Below, in pieces: positions 26,589 to 34,777 of a DNA stretch of 42,327 nt. The notes beneath the pieces were generated by a model. It did no database searches and had not been told where the DNA came from. It worked only from the letters and a program-made list of their open reading frames with translations. A program made the translations under genes and the position numbers. This stretch comes from Streptococcus australis (GTDB taxonomy: Bacteria > Bacillota > Bacilli > Lactobacillales > Streptococcaceae), in NCBI RefSeq assembly GCF_019930045.1, contig NZ_JAHZQQ010000013.1:1-42327 (forward strand), read 5' to 3'. Each line of letters starts with the position of its first letter. Positions within the stretch are counted from its first letter, which is position 1.

Positions 26589-27593
26589 TTATTTCTCTAA
26601 AGCCATAATACTATCAATAAATAATTTCTTTGTAAAATAGCCATTGCGGATCAAATAAGAAGTATATTGAGCCTTTTGGACCATTTGGGCATACTCTTCT
26701 TCTGTGCAGTCTTGAACCAGACGATTAGCTTCTTCAAGACTAGATGCTACAAAGCCAAGCCCTTTTTCTCGAATATAGTCTGCATTTGACAAATAGTCTG
26801 GCACTACTACCGGAAGACCTGCAGACAGATAAGTCGATAATTTGTAGGAAATATTTTCTTTGTAGTAATCCCGCTCATCCTCAGGATTCTCTGAATTTCC
26901 CCAGACAAGTCCAAAACCACCCTTAGAAAGCTCCAAAAGCAACTCTTGCTTGGTCCGCCAGCCTTCAATATGGACCTTAGAATAATCAACTCCTTCAACT
27001 GGTTCGGTATAGACATGAAGGGGAGTATCATATTTCCAGTCGATGATATGAGGGAAACGCGAAGGATTTCCTGAGAAGATCAACTTTTTCTCAAATTGCG
27101 GAGTGTAGAGTTCCAAACTGTGGGTCAAATCCCACAACTTTTGGACCACATATTTTTTAACTGTAAGCCCTTCTGATACTAGACGATGGTACATCTGTTC
27201 TGATGGGACAACAACAAGGTCGCTCTTATTATACATCTCAATATAAGCAGGCATGAGATAATAATTACTTTCAAACATGAGAGGTGGGACATCATGGATG
27301 AACATGACTAGTTTCGTCTGAAGAAGTTTTAACTTATCCACCAAACGATTATCCCACTCAATTCCGTTCCAAGAAGGTGATTGAACGAAGACGATATCTC
27401 CAAAAGCTACACCTGCTAAAATACCATCCATCCGTGAATTCAACTCACCAGCCGGTTCATTCGTTTGATCATAAAAATAGATTCCAAGTTCATTGACCCC
27501 AAGTTCACGAACCACATTCATAATATCATTTTGCGCCATCAGAGCAACACTTTGCGAAGATTGCCCGAATAAATTTGTAAAATGGATTTTCAT
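26589..27593 (-). CDS. gtf3: SRR glycan glycosyltransferase Gtf3
   Basis: Gtf3 (also nss) adds the second sugar, glucose in S. parasanguinis, to the GlcNAc laid down by GtfA/GtfB. The 334-residue GT-B protein matches the family throughout: an N-terminal FTNLFGQSSQS, LDGILAG-like RMDGILAGVAFGD, MFIHDVPPLMF, KLIFSGNPSRF, GGFGLVWG and YKLSTYLSAGLPVVVP. The gene lies between the adhesins and secY2 and has its own TATAAT box (27708-27703) and terminator. No further glycosyltransferase gene is visible in the window. Confidence 0.92.
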   Translation of the reverse strand: MKIHFTNLFGQSSQSVALMAQNDIMNVVRELGVNELGIYFYDQTNEPAGELNSRMDGILAGVAFGDIVFVQSPSWNGIEWDNRLVDKLKLLQTKLVMFIHDVPPLMFESNYYLMPAYIEMYNKSDLVVVPSEQMYHRLVSEGLTVKKYVVQKLWDLTHSLELYTPQFEKKLIFSGNPSRFPHIIDWKYDTPLHVYTEPVEGVDYSKVHIEGWRTKQELLLELSKGGFGLVWGNSENPEDERDYYKENISYKLSTYLSAGLPVVVPDYLSNADYIREKGLGFVASSLEEANRLVQDCTEEEYAQMVQKAQYTSYLIRNGYFTKKLFIDSIMALEK

Positions 27594-27743
27594 TTCTTCC
27601 CTCTAACTCTTCTTTTTGATCTATATTCGTAATTCCATATAGCAGGGATAAACTTTCGCAAATACCCTTCCCTATATCGTTTTACCGAAAACTTCCTTGA
27701 CCATTATAACATATTTTACAACTTCTTTAACCTTTTTAATCAA

Positions 27744-27772
27744 TAAAAGACCGGTGGTATCCCGATCTTTTA
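27744..27772 (-). terminator. Terminator after the third SRR gene
   Basis: An 11-base stem with one mismatch (27744-27754 with 27762-27772) and a seven-base loop, 18 bases after the stop codon. The T tract on the minus strand is interrupted. Confidence 0.65.
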
Positions 27773-27789
27773 TCATTACATTTAATACC

Positions 27790-30700
27790 TTATTTGCTAT
27801 CTTTTTTCCGGAAGCCAAATAGAGCAAAGCCTGAGAGGAGAAGTGAAACTATCCTAGCAAGGATACTAGATGAAGAAACTGTTCCTGTCTTTGGCAAAGC
27901 AGATTCTGAAGTATGTAACGAACTTGGCGATCCATCCTCTGAAAGGAATGTCGTATGAGGTGTATTCTTTACAATTTCCGAATGGCTTGTCACAGGAGAG
28001 AAGCTAGACGCATAAGATACGTGGACCCATTCAGAAGTTTCATGCAACAGGGATTGACTCTCCAACGCCAATGTGCTTATAGATTCTGAAGAGCTGGTCA
28101 AAGGTAATTCAGATGTTGACACTAAAGATTCTGAATGAGATGTCCATTGTGAAGTAGATAGGCTCTCAAAAATAGATTGAGAGCGAGAGTTCGATCTGGA
28201 CTCTTGGAACTGCGATTTTAATTGACTAGCTGAAATCGATTCTTGAACCTGAGATTCTGATTGACTGGCTGAAACTGAGGCTTGTACCGAGGAATCGGAC
28301 TCACTCGCCGAAACTGATTCCTGAATCAAGGAATCTGATTGACTTGCAGAAACTGAGGCTTGAATCAATGAGTCTGATTGACTGGCCAAAACGGATTCTT
28401 GTACCAACGAGTCTGACTGGCTTGCGGAAACTGATTCCTGAACCAACGAATCTGACTGACTGGCCGAAACGGAGGCTTGAACCTGAGATTCTGATTGACT
28501 TGCAGAAACTGAGGCTTGAATCAATGAGTCTGATTGACTGGCTGACACGGATTTCTGAACCAAGGAGTCTGATTGACTGGCGGAAACGGACACTTGAATC
28601 AACGAGTCTGACTCACTTGCAGAAACTGATGCTTGAACCAAGGAGTCTGATTGACTTGCAGAAACAGATGCTTGAATCAATGAGTCTGACTCACTTGCAG
28701 AAACTGATTCTTGAACCTGAGATTCTGATTGGCTGACTGAAATGGAGGCTTGTACCAAGGAATCGGATTGACTTGCAGAAACTGATACTTGAATCAATGA
28801 GTCTGATTGACTGGCTAAAACGGATTCTTGTACCAACGAGTCTGACTGACTTGCGGAAACTGATTCTGACAGCTTTTTGCTCATCGAAATAGATTGTGAC
28901 AAGGAAATCAGTTGAGAAACCACTTCCTCCGATCCAACCGCTGATGTCGACTGCGATTGAGACACAGAAATTGATTTGGATACTAAATTCGATAAGGATT
29001 CCGACTGACTCAACGAAACTGATTTCGAGGCTTTTTCAGATTCACTCTTAGATACTGATACTGCCTTTGATTGTGAATCTGATTGACTTGCAGAAACCGA
29101 CTCTTGAACCAGAGACTCTGATTGGCTAGCCGATACAGATGCCTGAACCAAGGAGTCAGACTGACTGGCTGACAAAGATTTCTGAACCAAGGATTCTGAT
29201 TGACTGGCGGAAACGGACGCTTGAATCAACGAGTCTGACTCACTTGCAGAAACTGAGGCTTGAACCTGAGATTCTGATTGACTTGCTGAAATTGAAGCTT
29301 GGACTTGCGATTCGGACTGACTGGCGGAAATTGATTCTTTAACCAGCGATTCAGATTGACTCGTAGATGTTGAAGCTTGAACTAACGATTCGGATTGACT
29401 TGCAGATACAGATGCCTGAACCAAGGAATCAGACTGACTTGCAGAAACTGAGGCTTGAACCTGAGATTCTGATTGGCTGACTGAAACTGAGGCTTGTACC
29501 GAGGAATCGGACTCACTCGCCGAAACTGATTCTTGAACCTGAGATTCTGATTGACTTACAGAAACAGATGCTTGAATCAATGAGTCTGATTGACTGGCTG
29601 ACACGGATTTCTGAACCAAGGATTCTGATTGACTGGCGGAAACGGACGCTTGAATCAACGAGTCTGACTCACTTGCAGAAACGGAGGCTTGTACCAACGA
29701 GTCTGATTGACTTGCAGAAACAGATGCTTGAATCAATGAGTCTGATTGACTGGCTGACACGGATTTCTGAACCAAGGATTCTGATTGACTGGCGGAAACG
29801 GATGCTTGAATCAACGAGTCTGACTCACTTGCAGAAACTGATGCTTGAACCAACGAATCCGACTGACTAGCCGAAACCGATTCCTGAACCAACGAATCCG
29901 ACTGACTAGCCGAAACTGATTCTGACAGCTTTTTGCTCATCGAAATAGATTGCGACAAGGAAATCAATTGAGAAACCACTTCTTCCGATCCAACAGCCGA
30001 TGTTGACTGCGATTGAGACAAAGAAATTGATTTGGATACCAAATTAGATAAGGATACCGACTGACTCAACGAAACAGATTTCGAGGCTTTTTCAGACTCA
30101 CTCTTAGATGCTGATGCGGTTTTTGATTGCGAGTCTGATTGACTGACAGAAACAGATTCTTGAATCAAGGAATCGGACTGACTAGTTGAAACCGACTCTT
30201 GTACCAAGGACTCTGATTGGCTCGCAGATATTGAAGCTTGAACCTGTGATTCGGACTGGCTGGCAGAAATTGATTCTTGAACTTGCGATTCTGATTGGCT
30301 TGCGGAAATCGAAGCTTGAACCAACGACTCTGATTGACTTGTCGAAACCGATTTTTTAACCAACGATTCTGACTGACTCACAGAAATTGATTCTTGAACC
30401 TGCGATTCGGACTGACTTGCTGAAATCGAGTCTCGTACTTGCGATTCGGACTGGCTGGCAGAAACTGATGCTTGAACTTGTGACTCAGATTGACTTGCTG
30501 AAACGGACTCTTTAACCTGTGATTCAGATTGACTTGCTGAAACCGAAGTTTGAACCAAGGATTCTGACTGACTTGCTGAAATCGATGCTTGGACTTGTGA
30601 CTCAGATTGACTTACGGAAGCCGAAGCTTGAACTTGTGACTCAGACCGACTTGTCGAAACTGAGGCTTGAACCAACGAGTCTGATCGACTAGCTGAGATT

Positions 30701-33700
30701 GAAGCTTGGACCAACAACTCAGATTGACTTGCCGAAGTCGAGGCGTGAACCTGTGACTCAGATTCGCTTGCTGAAATCGATGCTCGGACTTGCGACTCTG
30801 ACTGACTTGCTGAAATTGAAGCTTGGACTTGTGACTCAGATTGGCTTGCTGAAATTGAAGCTTGGACTTGTGACTCAGATTGGCTTGCTGAAACTGAGGC
30901 TTGAACCTGTGACTCAGATTGGCTTGCTGAAATCGATTCTCGGACTTGCGATTCTGACTGGCTGGCAGAAATTAATTCTTGAACTTGCGATTCTGATTGG
31001 CTTGCTGAAATCGATGCTTGGACTTGTGACTCAGATTGACTTACGGAAGCCGAAGCTTGAACTTGTGACTCAGACCGACTTGTCGAAACTGAGGCTTGAA
31101 CCAACGAGTCTGATCGACTAGCTGAGATTGAAGCTTGGACCAACAACTCAGATTGACTTGCCGAAGTCGAGGCGTGAACCTGTGACTCAGATTCGCTTGC
31201 TGAAATCGATGCTCGGACTTGCGACTCTGACTGACTTGCTGAAATTGAAGCTTGGACTTGTGACTCAGATTGGCTTGCTGAAATTGAAGCTTGGACTTGT
31301 GACTCAGATTGGCTTGCTGAAACTGAGGCTTGAACCTGTGACTCAGATTGGCTTGCTGAAATCGATTCTCGGACTTGCGACTCAGATTGACTTGCTAAAA
31401 CGGACTCTTTAACCTGTGATTCAGATTGACTTGCCGAAACTGATGCTTGAACCAACGATTCTGATTGGCTTGCTGAAATCGATGCTCGTACTTGCGACTC
31501 TGACTGACTCGCGGAAATTGATTCTTTAACCAACGATTCTGATCCGCTTGCTGAAACCGACTCTTGTACCAAGGACTCAGATTGACTCGCGGAAATTGAT
31601 TCTTTAACCAACGATTCTGATCCGCTTGCTGAAACCGAAGCTTGAACCAAGGATTCTGACTGACTCGCAGAAAGTGATTCTTGAGCTTGTGACTCTGACT
31701 GACTCACTGAAAGCGATTCTTGAACCTGTATCTCAGATTGGCTCACTGAAAGCGATTCTTGAACCAAGGATTCAGATTGACTCGCCGATTCTGAGGATTT
31801 AACCAAGGATGTCGATTGGTTCGTAGAAAGCAATTCTTGAGCCAACGATTCCGATTGACTAAGGAAAATTGATGTTTGAACTAAGAAATCAGACTGGCTC
31901 GCGGAAAGTGATTCTTGAGCCAAGGACTTCGATTGACTCGCAGAAAACATAGCTTGAATTAAAGAATCAGACTGGCTCGCAAAAACCGAGGCTTGAACCA
32001 AGGATTCTGACTGACTCGCAGATAGCGATGCTGGGTCCAAGGATTCTGATTGAGATCTTGAAATAGACTCAAAGGTTGGTGACTCACTCTCAGAGATGGA
32101 AGATGAAGTTGAAAAACTTTGAGACTGTGAGGCAGACTCAGATGCCGTCATCTTCCGATAATAGTAGTTCACACTCGTCATTGGATTAGCATAATAGTTA
32201 TCCTTAATCGTATGCTTGAAACGAGAGAAGCCATCGGCTCCTTGAGGAGTCGCATCTTCTCCTACAACCATCGTTGTATTTTTTGAAAGGGAAGATGATT
32301 TTGGAACAGCTGTGAATGGTTTTGGAACCGTGTACGCTATTCCCGTCTTTTCATCAGTATAGGTCACTGTTTCATTGGCGGAAAACCAACCTGTTACGTC
32401 CAGTTCAAAGTTATGTTCATCCACACGTCTTGGAGTAACGTTTAGGAAATAATCCTTATTTTTACTTTCAATTTTACGCGTTCCACCTAAGTCAGACAAT
32501 TGGCCTGGAACGTCGTGTTTAAAAGTTTTTTCATAAACAAGAGTATACTTATCAAATACTAGTTCATTTCCTGTATCCCGAGAGGTCAATGAATATATTT
32601 TAGAAGGATCCAAGACGTAATAGCGAAGAATGTAGTCCCCATTTTGATTCGTTGGGACAACTTCACTTCTTATGAAATGCTCACTCGCATTTCCGTACAA
32701 TTTTACACGTCGATCTCCAACTGTACTATTATCAAAAGTCCCTGTTCTTGCATTTTGAGACGAGCTTACAACTGGAACCTGTACGTATCCTGCGATATCA
32801 CGCGCATTTGAAGCCGTATACTGTTGTCCCTCAATCCCAGATTGCCTGTATTCAGCAAGGATCTCTTCCTCACCAGTTGGTTTATACAGTCCATTTTGCC
32901 ATTCACCCTTTGGATCCACCAAACGATACAAGGTAGACTGTTGAGACCACATGGTTGGTACTTTAACCTGGAAGAAATCATTTAATATTTGACCTTGACG
33001 TGAAGGTTCCATGACATCATAGACATCTCGAAGCATAACGCTTCTGACTGGAACCATAAGACTAGGAAAAGATTGTAGGGTCACATAAGGAGGTTTACTT
33101 GCGTCTCCGAAAGAATAGATAAAGTTGTTGCCTGCTGGAGAATCTGCAATCAAAACTTCTTTAGGAAGTCGTATAGGGCTATTCAATCTCTCATTAGGTT
33201 GGAATGTTTGAGAAAAGACTTCTGATCCATCTGATTCCTTCACAATTCGGAAATAAACATTCTTCGGATCACGAATATCTGGATTCGTTTCGCTACGATC
33301 AACAGATAGTGTCGCATAGTAGCCCAAGGATTTCTCATTTTGGTCAACAAATTCCCAAATTGCAAAAGTATAACGGTTCAAATCGTGATCTTTTGAATAC
33401 TTTGCAAGCTCTTCTGGAGTTAATAAAGCATTTTTATCTAGGTTCGGGTCTTTGGCAACATCCGAAGTTGGTAGTGGCGCATCTACCACATTGGCGCCAT
33501 GGCGATCATCCATCTCGGGTGAGATGGATAGATCTTCATCACTACTTCTAGCCTCTTCACTAATTGGAGCCAATTGAGCAGAGATCGCAGGTTTTCCATC
33601 TACATTTGTATTTCCCACAAAACCCGCAGCTGTCAAGGTGGTCATCATCTCATCAACTGCTTTGCCCAAGCGATCGCGTTGCTCGGCATAAGCTTGCGCA

Positions 33701-34428
33701 CTGGCATTGGTATGGATCAAGTTATTGCTTGCAATCACTTCAGCCTGCACTTTGTTAATGACCGCTTCGACCACTGCTTGACGATCAGTGTCCGTCATTG
33801 TAGATGCGTAATCCCCTGCAATTTTTTGGAGCAATTCAGCTTCAGAGGTATTTTGTTCTAAAACAGTGGCTTCTTCTAAACTAGTCGGCTCTTCAATACC
33901 TGCTTCTGAATCTAGAGCTTGAGAAGACTCACTAAGTGCAGTTGACAGTGCAGTTGATCCAACTTTGCTCAAGGACAAAGAAGCAGATTCACTTATTGAA
34001 GTCGACGCACTCTCAGATGTAGAAAGGCTAGTGGATTCTGAAACAGAGATAGATTCTGAAGGCTGGCTTGAAGTTTTCGCTAAGACCACACTGTCCACTT
34101 CTGCCAAGGTTTCCTCTTTTGTTTCAGAAACCGTTGGTGCAAGTGATGTTGCATCCTCCGCCTTAGCAGTCGTAGCAAGCACAGCGCCACCAAATATCGT
34201 TCCTACCGTAATCAAACCTTTTAAAAAGGTTGGACTATTCTTTTGACTTTCTATTTGATCTTGCTGCACGTTAGCAATGATGGCCTCCTCCACTTGTCCA
34301 CGTACCACACGAAAGAGACCTAGAGCTGCTGTTGATGCTCGAAGCCAATTTTTTCCTGATTTAATTAATTTGAAGCGTACGACACGATCTGTTTCACGAA
34401 AGTTTCCTTTTGAACGCTTAAATTGCAT
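27790..34428 (-). CDS. Serine-rich repeat adhesin with 13-residue repeats (intact)
   Basis: A 2212-residue SRR adhesin, the only complete one here. Residues 1-90 form a long KxxKxGKxW-type signal peptide (KLIKSGKNW at 20-28). Its hydrophobic core contains Gly71, Gly76, Gly80 and Gly81, a feature that directs SRR preproteins to SecA2, and cleavage is likely after AKA at 90. A short Ser-rich stretch (about 118-172) precedes a non-repetitive region (about 173-762) that starts helical and becomes beta-rich; this is the probable ligand-binding part. The long repeat domain follows (about 763-2100). The sorting signal is LPKTG at 2178, a membrane helix and RKKDSK. The ligand is unknown. Confidence 0.95.
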   Translation of the reverse strand: MQFKRSKGNFRETDRVVRFKLIKSGKNWLRASTAALGLFRVVRGQVEEAIIANVQQDQIESQKNSPTFLKGLITVGTIFGGAVLATTAKAEDATSLAPTVSETKEETLAEVDSVVLAKTSSQPSESISVSESTSLSTSESASTSISESASLSLSKVGSTALSTALSESSQALDSEAGIEEPTSLEEATVLEQNTSEAELLQKIAGDYASTMTDTDRQAVVEAVINKVQAEVIASNNLIHTNASAQAYAEQRDRLGKAVDEMMTTLTAAGFVGNTNVDGKPAISAQLAPISEEARSSDEDLSISPEMDDRHGANVVDAPLPTSDVAKDPNLDKNALLTPEELAKYSKDHDLNRYTFAIWEFVDQNEKSLGYYATLSVDRSETNPDIRDPKNVYFRIVKESDGSEVFSQTFQPNERLNSPIRLPKEVLIADSPAGNNFIYSFGDASKPPYVTLQSFPSLMVPVRSVMLRDVYDVMEPSRQGQILNDFFQVKVPTMWSQQSTLYRLVDPKGEWQNGLYKPTGEEEILAEYRQSGIEGQQYTASNARDIAGYVQVPVVSSSQNARTGTFDNSTVGDRRVKLYGNASEHFIRSEVVPTNQNGDYILRYYVLDPSKIYSLTSRDTGNELVFDKYTLVYEKTFKHDVPGQLSDLGGTRKIESKNKDYFLNVTPRRVDEHNFELDVTGWFSANETVTYTDEKTGIAYTVPKPFTAVPKSSSLSKNTTMVVGEDATPQGADGFSRFKHTIKDNYYANPMTSVNYYYRKMTASESASQSQSFSTSSSISESESPTFESISRSQSESLDPASLSASQSESLVQASVFASQSDSLIQAMFSASQSKSLAQESLSASQSDFLVQTSIFLSQSESLAQELLSTNQSTSLVKSSESASQSESLVQESLSVSQSEIQVQESLSVSQSESQAQESLSASQSESLVQASVSASGSESLVKESISASQSESLVQESVSASGSESLVKESISASQSESQVRASISASQSESLVQASVSASQSESQVKESVLASQSESQVRESISASQSESQVQASVSASQSESQVQASISASQSESQVQASISASQSESQVRASISASESESQVHASTSASQSELLVQASISASRSDSLVQASVSTSRSESQVQASASVSQSESQVQASISASQSESQVQELISASQSESQVRESISASQSESQVQASVSASQSESQVQASISASQSESQVQASISASQSESQVRASISASESESQVHASTSASQSELLVQASISASRSDSLVQASVSTSRSESQVQASASVSQSESQVQASISASQSESLVQTSVSASQSESQVKESVSASQSESQVQASVSASQSESQVRDSISASQSESQVQESISVSQSESLVKKSVSTSQSESLVQASISASQSESQVQESISASQSESQVQASISASQSESLVQESVSTSQSDSLIQESVSVSQSDSQSKTASASKSESEKASKSVSLSQSVSLSNLVSKSISLSQSQSTSAVGSEEVVSQLISLSQSISMSKKLSESVSASQSDSLVQESVSASQSDSLVQASVSASESDSLIQASVSASQSESLVQKSVSASQSDSLIQASVSASQSDSLVQASVSASESDSLIQASVSASQSESLVQKSVSASQSDSLIQASVSVSQSESQVQESVSASESDSSVQASVSVSQSESQVQASVSASQSDSLVQASVSASQSESLVQASTSTSQSESLVKESISASQSESQVQASISASQSESQVQASVSASESDSLIQASVSASQSESLVQKSLSASQSDSLVQASVSASQSESLVQESVSASQSDSQSKAVSVSKSESEKASKSVSLSQSESLSNLVSKSISVSQSQSTSAVGSEEVVSQLISLSQSISMSKKLSESVSASQSDSLVQESVLASQSDSLIQVSVSASQSDSLVQASISVSQSESQVQESVSASESDSLIQASVSASQSDSLVQASVSASESDSLIQVSVSASQSDSLVQKSVSASQSDSLIQASVSASQSESQVQASVSASQSDSLVQESVSASQSDSLVQESVLASQSDSLIQASVSASQSDSLIQESVSASESDSSVQASVSASQSESQVQESISASQLKSQFQESRSNSRSQSIFESLSTSQWTSHSESLVSTSELPLTSSSESISTLALESQSLLHETSEWVHVSYASSFSPVTSHSEIVKNTPHTTFLSEDGSPSSLHTSESALPKTGTVSSSSILARIVSLLLSGFALFGFRKKDSK
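30572..30951 (-). repeat. 380-bp duplicated block, copy 1
   Basis: This block is repeated, apparently without mismatch, at 31001-31380. The offset is 429 bases, exactly 11 units of 13 codons, so the duplication preserved the frame. Identity over 380 bases inside otherwise degenerate repeats points to a recent event. Confidence 0.85.
31001..31380 (-). repeat. 380-bp duplicated block, copy 2
   Basis: Partner of 30572-30951. The copies diverge immediately after 30951 and 31380. Confidence 0.85.
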
Positions 34429-34458
34429 GATATTCCCCTTACATTGTAGTCATTATTC

Positions 34459-34486
34459 ATTATACAGGAATACTACGTAGATTCAA
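34459..34486 (-). promoter_or_regulatory. Promoter of the third SRR gene
   Basis: TTGAAT (34486-34481) and TATAAT (34464-34459) are 16 bases apart. The leader is short, about 23 bases, with GGGG ahead of the ATG at 34428. Confidence 0.7.
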
Positions 34487-34580
34487 GTAATTTGCTATGA
34501 AAAACTTATTTATTGTTGTTTTTGTTTTCGAATTTTTTGCAAGAAATTAAAAACACTTCATTCTACTAGTAAAAAAGAGA

Positions 34581-34753
34581 GTGGGACAGAAATCGGTAAT
34601 TCGTTAGAATTCGATTTCGTCGTCCCACCTCCGCACAGTTGAGTAGGGCTATAAAAGCTGATGAAATCAGCGTAGTAGAGCCCACTCAACCACTGCGTCT
34701 TGCTCAACAATGCAAAGACAATTGAGAGACTGGGACTTTTGTCCCAGCCTCTC
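34581..34753. repeat. Hairpin-rich intergenic element and terminator after the second SRR gene
   Basis: The gap between the second and third SRR genes holds three nested structures. GTGGGAC (34581-34587) pairs with GTCCCAC (34622-34628). A GCTGAT/ATCAGC hairpin lies inside a GGCT/AGCC region near 34648-34682. A 13-base stem (34724-34736 with 34741-34753, one mismatch) has loop TTTT. The last lies 25 bases after the SRR stop and probably ends its transcript. The GTGGGAC...CAGCCTC arrangement resembles dispersed intergenic repeats of streptococci, but I cannot confirm copy number. Confidence 0.6.
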
Positions 34754-34777
34754 GAAAAAATGATATTTCCTACTAGA

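Larger units (their letters stand above)
28210..32050 (-). repeat. 39-bp (13-codon) tandem repeat array
   Basis: The array encodes roughly 80-90 imperfect copies of the 13-residue unit SASQSESLVQASV. Variants include Gln or Ile for Leu, Lys or Arg for Gln, and Glu, Lys or Asp in place of Ala or Ser. Ser alternates for seven positions, then a hydrophobic LVQA break follows. Two islands with a different pattern interrupt it at about 28860-29085 and 29920-30140. Serine is mostly TCN. Confidence 0.9.

Noticed and set aside
28344..31412. Several long plus-strand open frames opposite the third SRR gene
   Set aside because: They mirror the repeat units on the other strand, have no ribosome-binding sites, and their length follows from the absence of stops in the repeated codons. 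They are shadows, not antisense genes.
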